DNA of 64,000 nt, from assembly GCA_036023115.1 (NCBI GenBank), contig JAYKKT010000090.1:35049001-35113000 (forward strand), given 5' to 3'. Below, piece by piece: positions 34,784-44,772 of the stretch. The position numbers and the translations under genes were made by a program. The stretch comes from Brasenia schreberi. Lineage: Eukaryota > Streptophyta > Magnoliopsida > Nymphaeales > Cabombaceae. Each line of letters opens with the position of its first letter. Positions within the stretch are counted from its first letter, which is position 1. The notes under the pieces are model-generated. The model was not told where the DNA came from and made no database searches. It saw only the letters and a program-made list of their open reading frames with translations.

Positions 34784-35539
34784 CAACTGGTGTGCCATGG
34801 AATGATCGTACAAGAGGGAGGTGAGAGCTTGTGCGAGGAGAGGAGAGCTCCACGTTAGTGGTGTATGGGTGTGGTTGACAAGGGACGGCCCATTTACAGC
34901 GTTTCCTAGTATTGGTGGACCGAAACTGCCGCTTTAGTGCAGAAATATTTTTAAAGAAAAAAATACCCACTTTTAGTAACCGAAAGATTTTTAAAACTTA
35001 CCATTTATAACCAATATCATATTTTTTGTTTCAAAAGATGGTCTAGATCTTCTCAAAATTCCATTTGAATTTTCAGAAATTTCCAACCTTCATAGCTAGA
35101 CGTGTTTAATTCGAAAACCACAACAACAAAAAAATAATGTCAGAATTGGAATCAGAATCAAAGACTTCTTGATTCAATTATGATTCATGATATTCGAAAA
35201 TCGACTCAAAATCAGAACAAAAATCGACGGTTTCAAACCATCACTATGCTTTAAATATTTTTTTCAAAATCTCTATTATAAAATGACTGTTAGCTCAATA
35301 ACTGATCATAAAGAGCGCACTCTTGTATTTCAAAAACAACTTTAAATGTATTGAGTGCATTCCTTATTGTGTTTTAAAAGAAAAAAATTGAAACTGGTTC
35401 AAGTAATGGTTTTGAAATCGAAAAACCATCACTAAACTGGTGATTTCGAATTAGATTCTAGGTAAACCGGAACTGATGGTTTAGAATTCATGTCTACTCA
35501 CAGTCAACACAGATAGCTCATGCAGATGCACAACGAACA

Positions 35540-35640
35540 CCTGAATAGGATGGTCAAATTGTAGGACACGAGTTCAGTAGCTGGGTGTGCAAATGGCTTC
35601 CGGCTCCCCATCGCACCCATACAAAAAGAAAACTGAAGGA
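35540..35640 (+). mobile_element. SINE-like fragment, second copy
   Basis: The segment gagttcagtagctgggtgtg and the following gcttccggctccccatcgcacc parallel gagttcgatacctggggtgc and gcttcagcttccc of the element at 13790. The A-box half is poorly preserved. The match covers about 60 nt with several changes. Confidence 0.4.
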
Positions 35641-35924
35641 GATGATGTATTAGGGCTGTATATACTCGTCAACTCGAGGCGAACTCTTCTCTTTTATGAC
35701 TTGTGTGATGATAGTTTCCCAAGAGCAGCACAAACAGGATAATTAGTTCAGTAGCAGGTAAATCCTGATTTTGTTGTTATTCACATTATCAAAACTACCT
35801 ATGATTTGCTATTACTGCTTAATACATTTGTAAATGGAAGGCTTTTCTATTTGTTTATGGACAGAAGGAAACATATACATCAAAGGTATTCTTGGTCTTC
35901 TTTGTCAAAAAGAATATGTATTCC

Positions 35925-36265
35925 TCAACAACAACAACAAAGCCTTTTCTCATACTAGACGGAGTCGGCTACGTGAATTCTTTGTTTCTACAAAGCCCTA
36001 TCATGTGCCATATTAGCAGATAACTTACAATAAGCTAGATTATTCTTTATTGTTTATTTCAAACACTTTTATGGTTGTCCTCTACCTCTTTTAATACTTT
36101 CAAAATCTAGTTTTTCATACCTCTTATAGTTTTTTCTTTTAATCTCTTTTCTATATGTCTAAACCATCTTAAACTTATTTTATCCTTTATTGATGTCACT
36201 CCTAATTTATTTCTAATAACCTCATTATATATATGGTCTTTTCTTGTATGACCACTCATTCCCAT
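35925..36265 (-). mobile_element. RTE-clade LINE 3' remnant
   Basis: The minus strand from 36265 to 36107 translates without a break for 52 codons. It gives the C-terminal end of an RTE-type reverse transcriptase: GHTRKDHIYNEVIRNKLGV followed by KISLRWFRHIEKRLKEKTIR and a stop. Downstream on that strand is the 3' UTR, ending in ctccgtctagtatgagaaaaggct and a (TTG)n tail (plus strand caacaacaacaac, about 35928-35941). RTE LINEs end in such short repeats. The element is heavily 5'-truncated, as most LINE copies are. Confidence 0.75.
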
Positions 36266-39200
36266 GAAAAAGTTTCAAGATGACCAATGCCCGGTTCAAG
36301 TGGTTTGGGGTGTGAGTTTTTTTTATTCCGGTAGTGAACCAACTAGGCTCGAACCAGATTAGTCGGGGTCCTTGTGCTTTCGGATACTGGTGGTTTAGGA
36401 AAAAAAAAGTTTCAAGATGACAAATCGTTGCAAAGCAAGGTGGAAACTGTCTTTAGAGAGGATACTTCGAAATGTGTTCTAAAATGTAATATATGAATAA
36501 ATAAGGGAGTTAAGGAAATGGCTAACTATTTCGTGGTGCATCTTTGTAAACTTTCTTTTGTTCTTCAACGAGCGCGCCAAATAAGAACGCGGCACACCTC
36601 CAAAACCTTTTTGGCCCTTTGGAAAAAAGAGCGACACGTTATTATGCCACAGACCACACAAATGATTTCCTTCCTATCTGCAGTTACAAAACTGCACCCA
36701 AACGACGCATCTCCAGATTGGCGTTTGGCTTTTGCTTTCATTTATTGCTCCAGTTTTTTTCTTTTTTTACAACCCATATAAAACAATATATTATATATAA
36801 CACATACATATACCCCATTTTTGCTCCACACCGACCTCATTACAGCTTGGGTTTAAATCAGTACTCAGCTCAATTGCCATCCCTAGTGTGTGTAAATAAA
36901 TATATATTTATATTTAGGTTCTCCATTTCTTGTATTTGTCATTTCTTGTTCTCGTAGGAATCTGCCTAATTATAGCAATAAGAAAATGTGATTTGTAACG
37001 TCATTCTCATTGTAGTTGACACTGTTATCTGACTTGACATGCAGTTGCACGGCAACCCTATTTCATTAGAAAAACAAATAAGTTTCATAGAGTACCAAAA
37101 GTAAGAGAAGTTGAAAGCGTACTCTTACGACGACTGATGCTAATCACAATGCCAGAAGTTTCGGTGTTTCAAAGGTGAAAATGACTCGGGAATGAACAGG
37201 TCGTATCATGACAATAACGAAGAGGAGGTTCAAAGGTGAAGATGACTACTGATGCTAATCTGATGAAGAAAGCGAAGAGGAGGTTCAAAGAAGATGCCAT
37301 ACAGTTTCTCCTACTGGTGGAGGGACCTTTTCTGCTATAAGTTAAGTTTAATTGGCTTTGAACTAAATCTCCCTCCTTTTCTCTCTCTCTCTTTCAAACT
37401 TTCCCTCTCATATGCATTTAGGATAAACAATTATGTAGAGGATTTACATCTACTGGAGGTCGGGCATCTCCAACAACTAAAATTTGATGTTTTTTGGAAA
37501 ATATGTACAGTCCACAGTACAACGTGGGTTGTAATGAAGAACACAGATATAAACAGTTGGATATTCACTCCACCACGAAGATTTATCGACAACAAATTTA
37601 AGAATTTGAAGAAGAAAAGATAGTATAGAGCTCATTGTGTAAGCCTGGGTAATTTATTTAAACCACCCATAAAAGAAACTCTAGACTCGCCACTTTGTTA
37701 AGGGTGAGTCACATGTATCCAACGCGTTAGCCCCAAAATAGATGTTACTGTTGGGTGCCAATCATGGATAGATTTTTCCAAACACAACCGCTGTCATCGG
37801 GTACTTTTTAAATGGCATTAAGTCTGCCAGTTGGTGAGAGATAATTTGAAACTCAACGAGTCTTACAAAAACCTGCCACATGAATCCTATAAAAAATCTA
37901 AACTATGTTCAGACCATATCTCTAAAAAAAAATACACGTTATTCATGTTAGTTGGGGCATCTTAATCAAACTTACTCAGGATCCAGGTTTGGTTTAACTT
38001 TCTCTTAACTTTTCCATTCTCTTACATAATGGGTCAGACCACGATCGAATCGTTTTCATCTGAAGTTACCCGTCACAACACCCCTAATCAATGATACCCC
38101 ACCGAAACGGACGAGGCGTGTAAAGTCTTCTTGTTCTTCGTCCACGTCTCCTTCTACGCTCTTTCCTTCCTGGAGGGAAGGGAAGAACGAGCGGGTCGTC
38201 TTCTGTTCTTTGGGATGTGGTACCCCTCTCTCTCTCTCTCTGGATTTTGGGCTTTGAATACATATTATCATGGTTACAAGTATTGTTGGAATAGTTTCTT
38301 CTTTGTGATTTTCTTGAGAAGTTTCTCTGCTTGCTTCTCGTTATCCTAGTTCTTTTGCGTAATCTGAAATAGTTGTTCCTTTGTCAATTGCCGAATGCTC
38401 CTTTATACGGTGCTTGAAACTCATGGTTTCTGCGCTTGTAATGTTTTCATGATCCCTAGCTGCCCGAATTGCTTCATAATTAGAAAACTTAACTTCTCCT
38501 TAGACTAAATTGGTTAGGAAATTAGATGTTGGGTCAAGTTCGTTCTGCTTCTCAAGAACCGTACCGGGCTGATAGGCAGCGAAACAGTCAAACATGCATC
38601 ATTGCCACCTTGATGGATTTAAGAGCAATGTTGTAAAAATCGTATTGGTGCTCGTATCACACTGGGCACCGATTCGCCTCTATCGTACCGTATCATTCAA
38701 TACAGTGTAAATTTTTATTTTTTGTATTAAAAGAATAAAAAATATAAACAAATTCAAAAATATAAAATAAAATAATGAACAAAACATATATATCATAACA
38801 AAACATTTCATAATGAACAAGAATCCATACCATAACGTTAATTTTAATTAATAAACAACAAAGTTATAACTTACAATCATCAAGAGATTCAAGATGAGAA
38901 GAATGTTACAAAGTTACAAATAAAAGTTAAAACAAATTATAATAATCCACAATGTAGATCATAATCAACAAAAACATTATAATCAACATAGTCAATATCA
39001 CCACCATGATCATGATCATCAACTCCTCCCTCTTCTTCCTCCATAATTGGATATGCCCATCCAACACCTTCATTTTTATCATCTCCAACTCCATGTTGTG
39101 TTTCGGCTTAGATTATGTTCTAGTTTTCATCTTCTAAATTGATAGGAGTCTCCTCCTCTTTGACCCAATCATCAAGAATATCAACATTTTCGTAGCTTAA

Positions 39201-39389
39201 CAGGTCATATGGTACTTTTCTTACCCTTCTTTCATCCTTTTGCATTTGTATGTAAAGAAAGAATATTCAAATTATAAAGAATATCAAATACAATATAGCC
39301 ACATCAATCATTCATTATTAATAATATTAAGAAAGAACTAGGCAGCAACAATCAATACATATTTTAAAATTATTACCTTTACCTTAACA

Positions 39390-41400
39390 TAATGTTGTAT
39401 GCAACGTATACCAAATGACGCAATCGAGCATGCTCCAGTCTGTTTTGCTTTTTCGTCTGAATGCATTCGAAAAAGCTCCAATTCCTCTCTTACCCACTCG
39501 AAGTGCATGTTTGACTCAATATAAGTTGAGAAAACCTTGTCAAGTTAGGTGCATCTACATCAAAACGAGCCCACCAATAATCTGAAATAAAACACGATAA
39601 TGATTAATAAGAAACACTCAAAGTCAATCAATTGATAACTTAAATGAATATAAATAAAAATACAATGCGTTACTTGGTTGAATTTGGGAGTGGAGTTGGA
39701 TTCCAATTGACCTTCCAAAATTTCACACTTATATATACTTCTTAACTCTAAATGGATATTGTAACGAGTAGATGAATCTTGAACAAAGTTAATTGCATTA
39801 TATATATATATATTTTATTTCTTCGTCCTCCATAAAGTTGGGAGAAAATCGAATAGAAGGGTTAAGGAAATATGCAATAACATGCAAATCATGATGCATT
39901 TGACGGTTCCAACATGCATAAATTATCTTCGAAACCTTCTTTCGAAGTGACTCCTTGCGGTCAAGGTTTACTTGTATTTCTAATTTGGCCTTCATCATAT
40001 ATAAGGCATAGCAGGCCTATCTCCACTGTCCACCATTTTCATTACCTTAACTAATCTAAAAAATCAGTATTGAAAACAACATCTAATACAGTAATCCCTT
40101 CCATCTTTCTAGACCAGCTAATAGATCCCCATTCATCAGATGCAAACAATTTTTTCAATGCATTTTTCTGTATAACAAGACTTTGAACAATAATGACATT
40201 CGTAACAAATCTTGTTAATGAAGGCCTAATCAATTCCCTTCCACTTGTATGGATTCACATCAAATGCAATACAAAAGAATGATTATATATAAACTTTATA
40301 ACATTTTTGTATACATCTATAGTCCCTCTTATTTCATCTGTTGCGCTCAAATCTTCAAGCATTAAATCTATGTAATGCGCAACACATGGAGTCTATACTA
40401 AGGATAGATGGTTTACCTCAAACATTTTACCAACTGCCCTAAAATTTACAGCATTATCAGTAACGAATTGAACAACATTTGAAACACCTACCTCAACAAC
40501 TTCCTTGAAAATAGAGAGTAAATTATCTGCAGTTTTATCAATATGGGACAAGTCATTTAAAAAACAGTGTCCCTTTGGGATAATAGACTAAGAAATTCAC
40601 CAAAGACCTAGTTGACCATCTGTCAAACCATCAACCATAATAGAATATCTCGTATCCTTCCATGACTCTCTAAATTTAGAACTCCATGCATTAACAATAT
40701 CAACCAATTTCTACAATAATATGCCCCTCAAAGTATGATAAGTAGGGACTTTATAACCCGATCCCACACTGACAATGGCTTCCACCATACTTTGAAAAGA
40801 AAATGGGTTTACAATATTAAAAGAGACAATTTTCATAAAAAAATTCAGCACACTTCAAATATACTTTCTCAATTACCTCATTTGAAGTCATAGTTGATCT
40901 AATGCCTGGCTGAACTCTAGGAGTCGTATGTGAGGAAAAAAATAAAGGCATCACACTACCTCTGGCTCTAACTCCTCCTCTAGTAACCTTTGTAGGCATC
41001 GGGCGAGTTGGAGCTCTTATAGTAGAACAAGAGCCAACTTTATTGCTACTACCACCAGAATCTGCACTCTTTCCCTTCTCTTGCCTTCTCCTCTCCTCTT
41101 CAACCATCTCTTCTTTCATCTCAGTTGTACCATAAAATTCATCACCATAAATCCCTTCACTAATAGCATCTTCAAATGGTTTAGACATAACTACCTATTT
41201 CTGCCCTCTCTCACTTTTAATCTCTTCTTCTCCTTTGAAGCCTCTAATGCCTTCTCAATCTCGTAACCTAAGGACATGCACTAGCATCCTTCTTGGTTCC
41301 CGCAAGGTGGTGTTTCATACGAGAAATACCACCATGTTTTATTGCATTATAAAACATGCACTTGTTCACAAGCCTATTGCCTTCATATACCAGGATGTAA
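39390..41400 (-). pseudogene. hAT-2 transposase pseudogene
   Basis: Reading right to left on the minus strand: a BED finger at about 41385-41270 with GGISRMKHHLAGTKKDASAC, where the second Cys of the CxxC is Tyr. Next is a Glu/Lys/Arg linker (41190-41000) and a RVQPGIRSTMTSNEVIEKVY block (about 40900). Then come a DUF659-like SWKDTRYSIMVDGLTDGQLG segment (near 40650), VVQFVTDNAVNFRAVGK (40470) and VQTPCVAHYIDLMLEDLSAT (about 40390-40330). A middle block spans 40233-40051, with LHVIAYFLNPSIRFSPNF at about 39890-39840. The dimerisation domain includes NMHFEWVREELELFRMHS (near 39480). Stops and frameshifts are frequent. It is a diverged relative of the hAT-1 transposase, with the same domain order. 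Confidence 0.82.
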
Positions 41401-41682
41401 TATTTCTATGCCGGATCAACTCGATCGGAAGTAATTAAGACAAGAGTGGACAATCAACAAGAATAAAAAGATTTTTTTAGAGGTTAAGAATCACATAATG
41501 TGTAAAACCTCCAAATTTTTTAAGTAAAAAATCGGGTATAATGCAAAAGAACAGAGGTATGCCACAGATTTGACAAAAATCCTAGAGATAGGGAACACTT
41601 GAGAATCTTGTGAGTAAACCACGAAATAAAAAAGAAGGATAAGAAGAGGATCTGGGAGGCAATGACATGAATGTTGGAGAGC

Positions 41683-42003
41683 TGTTGAAGAATATGCATA
41701 TCTAGTGTTCTTTGTGTTAGTTTTATAATTTCTGATGTTTTTAGGTATTATTGTAATTGCTCGAAATACTAGGGGCATTTTGGTAATTTTTTGTACTAAG
41801 GGTATTTTAGTCATTTTATGTTTTACAGCTCCTTACGTTAGGGCTGATAGGTTGTATTAGGGTTTAAGTTGCTGAGATTAAGAAAGAGAGAGAAAGAGGG
41901 GGGCAGCCTCCATTGGAGGTCCGCCCCCTCTTCCAATCTCTACATTTCCTTTTATTTATGTTTATGATTTTTAATTTCTGCTGTGCAACCACGTTTTTTA
42001 ACA
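41683..42003 (+). repeat. 5' LTR (321 bp)
   Basis: It begins tgttgaagaatatgc and ends cgttttttaaca. The TATA position, which reads ttatataag in the 3' LTR, is decayed here to ttacgttag. This copy would therefore be a weaker promoter. A purine-rich gagagagaaagagggggg and the stem ggcagcctccattggagg lie in the U5 side. Confidence 0.95.
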
Positions 42004-42018
42004 TGGTATCAGAGCCTA
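42004..42018 (+). promoter_or_regulatory. Primer-binding site (tRNA-iMet type)
   Basis: tggtatcagagcc begins at the first base after the 5' LTR. This is the usual plant copia/TRIM primer site complementary to the 3' end of initiator methionine tRNA. Confidence 0.93.
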
Positions 42019-42597
42019 TTTCGATCAATGGGAGTAGCGAACAGTGGCTGTCGGCGTGCGAAAATGAAATGGAGCGAGTGGCGGGTACGACTGAACTGCA
42101 TCTAACCCTTTTTTCGGCGAAACTCGTTGTCGTCCGCCAGTAAGAAGATAGAAGAAGGAGCTGTTTCAGATAAAGAGAGTTCCTTGCAGTAGTCATTTCA
42201 CATATAGAGAAAGAATGGGAACGTGGGTTAAGAAAGGCAAGAAAGAGTGCATGATGTGCATCGAGTTGGTGTGGAACTGCATGAATGAGCTTTGGCTGCT
42301 CAAGCAACTGCAAGGGATCCTGTCAGAGTCGCTCAAGGGCCAAGAAGTGGACACTTTGGAAGGTTCGGATGATGATGAATAAGCTGATGCTGATGAGTAT
42401 GGTTTTGTCGCTCGCATTGTGTTATCGTTGCTGCCCAATTCGAAATGCAGGCAGTGTGACTTGAAGCTCATGTTTAACAAATAAAAAAAGAAAGAAAAAG
42501 AAAACAACAGTCTTTTGATGGATTGGAAAAAAGAATGTCGACAAATCTTCTTCATTTCCTCGAGCGTGGTGACATTTTGATGGCGTTCAAAGGTCTA
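42019..42597 (+). other. Unidentified 5' interior of the retrotransposon
   Basis: This part follows the primer site. A frame from about 42214 to 42480 reads coding-like text (for example KKECMMCIELVWNCMNELW, then KGQEVDTLEGSDDDE and an ARIVLSLLPNSKCRQCDLK stretch) with one stop. I do not recognise the family. It may be a further captured host fragment or ordinary leader sequence. Confidence 0.35.
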
Positions 42598-42756
42598 TTC
42601 ATGATGCTGACAAATGCACGACAACTGTTCGATGAAATGTCCAAGAGAAATATTCACCTGCACATCAAGTGGTTGATAAAATGTTTCACATAAACTTTAA
42701 CTCTGCAGGACAAGTGTTTGATGAAAAGCCTAAGAGAGATGCTTACTTATGTCAAA
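42598..42756 (+). pseudogene. Captured PPR-protein fragment
   Basis: The plus strand gives NARQLFDEMSKRNI, and about 80 nt later SAGQVFDEKPKRDAYL. These are two successive pentatricopeptide-type repeats with the characteristic A..LFDEM..RN/RD signature of plant organellar RNA-binding PPR proteins. A stop (in CFT-stop) separates them. The text switches abruptly to a different protein near 42757. Confidence 0.6.
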
Positions 42757-43473
42757 TGTTTGCAGTTCTTTTAATTTGCGAGGATCTTATGATAGAGCAT
42801 ATGCAAATGTGAACCAAGAGGAAGAGCATATGCAAATGCGAACCTAGAGGAAGGGGCCTGCACTGTGGATATTGTGAGGTTATTGTTGAATTATGCTATG
42901 GATCCCCTCATTCTTTCAAAGGAAAAGTCACATGATAAGGTGAAAATTGAAGCAGTTGCCTGGAGATTGTTGGCTAAGCTGACAAAGATGAGTGATGCAT
43001 TTTTTTATCCTGATGTTTCAAAGCCTGTGGGAGCAGATTTCATCAAGATGACATTGAAATGAAGAGGGGCGACTGGATTTGCCAAAGTGCAATTTCATGA
43101 ATTTTGCTAGAAATTTACGATGCCTGGAATGCAAGGAAGAAGGACCGAAGAGTGTGAACTTTGAGGTTGCAAAAATGAAGAAAGGAGATTGGCCTTGTCC
43201 TCAATGCAACTTCATTAATTTTGCTCAGAACACCACTTGCCGGAGGTGCCAAGTTCCACAAAAGAGACAACTTAATCCAGGAGAATGGGAGTGTCCTTCG
43301 TGTGATTTCTTAAACTTCGGCTGAAACAATGTTTGCTTAAAATGTGACACCAAATGACCTAGTGATGGAGATAGACATGATCGAAAGAGACCTGTTGCTG
43401 CAAGATTGAAGTTTACAACTTCTAGAGATTAAGACGATGAAGACAATGAATAAGAAGAATCAGGATCAGAAGA
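42757..43473 (+). pseudogene. Captured RanBP2-type zinc-finger gene (VAR3/OZ1-like)
   Basis: Plant VAR3/OZ1-type proteins act in chloroplast biogenesis and RNA editing and carry RanBP2-type zinc fingers. The fragment starts with CSSFNLRGSYDRAYANVNQE (42757-42815), followed by a short internal duplication of gagcatatgcaaatg. It continues as CTVDIVRLLLNYAMDPL and a helix-rich block (42860-43060). Three RanBP2-type fingers follow: DWICxKCNFMNFARNLRCLEC (43070-43135), DWPCPQCNFINFAQNTTCRRC (43190-43250) and EWECPSCDFLNFG-stop-NNVCLKC (43287-43350). Each has the W-x-C-x2-C...N-F...C-x2-C pattern. A lost base near 43078 and several stops break it. No intron-like interruption is seen over about 700 nt, suggesting capture from spliced RNA. 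Confidence 0.8.
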
Positions 43474-43795
43474 TGATGGTGAAAAGACTACATCACTAGG
43501 GAAGCTTGTTCACATACTAAAGAAGGAAGGTGTAAAGGTGCTAATGACAGCAGGTGACGCATTTTAAGCTGCTGCAAGTGAGCAACTAGAAGTGTGGGCT
43601 GAAAGAACGGGATCAGAGATAGTCATGGGTGAAAGCGAGAAGGTCAAAGCATCCTCTGTTCCGTCTCAGACTGTCAAGAAAGGGAAGGAAGAAGGTTGGT
43701 TATGATGTCATGTTATGTGATACATCAGGACGTCTTAACACCAACTATGGCCTAATGGAAGACTTGATTGATTGCAAGAAAGCCAGAGATGCTGC
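43474..43795 (+). pseudogene. Captured chloroplast SRP-receptor GTPase (cpFtsY) fragment
   Basis: cpFtsY is the thylakoid-docking receptor of the chloroplast signal recognition particle. The reading begins at the end of the G1 loop (DGEKTTSLGKLVHILKKEG). It continues with VLMTAGDAF-stop-AAASEQLEVWAERTGSEIV, VKASSVPSQTVKKGKEEG, then after a 4-nt ggtt duplication (near 43695) YDVMLCDTSGRLNTNYGLM and EDLIDCKKA. DTSGR is the G3 motif of the SRP GTPases. The match to the central GTPase domain is unmistakable. It has one in-frame stop and one frameshift, and stops at the tandem repeat at 43783. No introns are seen over about 320 nt. The frame is the same as that of the third zinc finger upstream. 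Confidence 0.85.
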
Positions 43796-44010
43796 TTGAG
43801 ATGATCAGCCAGGAAGGCTGAGTTGATGTTGCAACCAGAGATACTGCGTGAGATGATCAGCCAGGATGGCTGAGTTGATGTTACAGGATGACTGAGTTGA
43901 TGTTACAGCCAGAGATGTTCCTTGAGATGATCAGCTAAGATGATTGAGTTGATGTTGCAGCCAGAGATGCTGCTTGAGATGATCAGCCAGGAAGGCTGGG
44001 TTGAAGTTGT
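43783..44010 (+). repeat. 52-bp imperfect tandem repeat
   Basis: The unit reads approximately ccagagatgctgcttgagat followed by gatcagccaggaaggctgagttgatgttgca. Copies begin at 43783, 43835, 43909 and 43961. The extra 22 nt between the second and third is a partial unit. It adjoins the 3' end of the cpFtsY fragment. Confidence 0.9.
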
Positions 44011-44124
44011 TGCAGCTAAAGAAACTGTGGAAGATTAGATCAGTCATGAAAACAGATGAAGAATGTTGCAGACATCTATGAAGATTTTTGACAAGTTTGG
44101 AGTTTGAAGTATCACTCTCAACTT

Positions 44125-44137
44125 GAGGGGGAGGGGG
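44125..44137 (+). promoter_or_regulatory. Polypurine tract
   Basis: gagggggaggggg runs directly into the first base (TG) of the 3' LTR. This is the plus-strand priming site of LTR elements. Confidence 0.92.
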
Positions 44138-44457
44138 TGTTGAAGAATATGCATATCTAGTGTTTTTTGTGTTAGTTTTATAATTTATGATGTTTTTAGG
44201 TATTATTGTAATTGTCCAAAATACTAGGGGCATTTTGGTAATTTTTTGTACTAAGAGTATTTTGGCAATTTTACGTTTTACAGCTCCTTATATAAGAGCT
44301 GATAGGTTGTATTAGGGTTTAAGTTGCTGAGATTAAGAAAGAGAGAAAGAGGGGGGGCAGCCTCCATTGGAGGTCCGCCCCCTCCTCCGATCTCCATATT
44401 TCCTCTTCTTTATGTTTGTGATTTTCAATCTCCGCTACGCAATCACGTTTTTCAATA
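44138..44457 (+). repeat. 3' LTR (320 bp)
   Basis: It begins tgttgaagaatatgc and ends gtttttcaata, so the final CA is changed to TA. It retains the TATA sequence ttatataag near 44290. It aligns end to end with the 5' LTR. Confidence 0.95.
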
Positions 44458-44474
44458 AGAGCAAGTCAAATTCA

Positions 44475-44772
44475 TGTTTCCACGTCTTATATTTTCTTGT
44501 ATCTGAATTTATGTTCTTAGGTAGATTGGATCCCAATGGATCATAATCTGATCCATTGGGAGTCGAGTATGATTAGCATTACTAATCAGGGGCGTATTAG
44601 TCATTTAAGTTAGAAGTCATTGTATATAAAACCCTAAGTGAGTCATTAGGTCTGTAATCAAGAATAAGGAGTGAGAAAGGCTACGACATCCCCATGGGTG
44701 TCGACCCATTTAGTTCTAGTTTTTTTTTCTGAATTTAGTCTCTTGATTAATCTGCTTCATAATGCAATGACA
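44475..44772 (+). repeat. LTR-like sequence with primer site, unpaired
   Basis: It has the LTR form: starts tgtttccacg, ends gcaatgaca, holds a TATA box (tgtatataaaacc, 44621-44633), and is followed directly by a tRNA-Met-type primer site (tggtattagagcttccg at 44773). No second copy exists in the window. The right-hand end of the copia element at 49338-49503 has a different sequence, so the two do not pair. Confidence 0.65.

Larger units (their letters stand above)
34790..38600. other. Intergenic between BIC and hAT-2
   Basis: It contains a CCGG/gattcg-type degenerate repeat (35130-35490), a second SINE-like copy (35540-35640) and the RTE LINE remnant (35925-36265). A patch at 36290-36410 (ctcgaaccagattagtcggggtcc) resembles the 3' part of plant SINEs. 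The stretch 38100-38350 is GC-richer and CT-rich and looks like a 5' UTR or CpG-poor promoter (ctctctctctctggattttggg), but no coding exon follows before hAT-2 starts. Confidence 0.4.
41683..44457 (+). mobile_element. Non-autonomous LTR retrotransposon carrying captured host genes
   Basis: A complete 2775-bp element: 5' LTR 41683-42003, 3' LTR 44138-44457, primer-binding site directly after the 5' LTR (tggtatcagagc, complementary to initiator tRNA-Met), and polypurine tract directly before the 3' LTR (gagggggaggggg). It is flanked by a perfect 5-bp target duplication agagc (41678-41682 and 44458-44462). The LTRs differ at roughly 30 of 320 positions by my manual alignment, so the insertion is not recent. 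No gag, protease, integrase or reverse transcriptase is present. The 2.1-kb interior consists of host coding fragments (PPR, VAR3/OZ1-like zinc finger, cpFtsY) plus an unidentified 5' part and a tandem repeat. Transposition would need proteins supplied by another LTR element. Confidence 0.93.

Noticed and set aside
37294..37623. 109-codon plus-strand frame
   Set aside because: No recognisable domain, no promoter or splice context, and atypical composition at its start.
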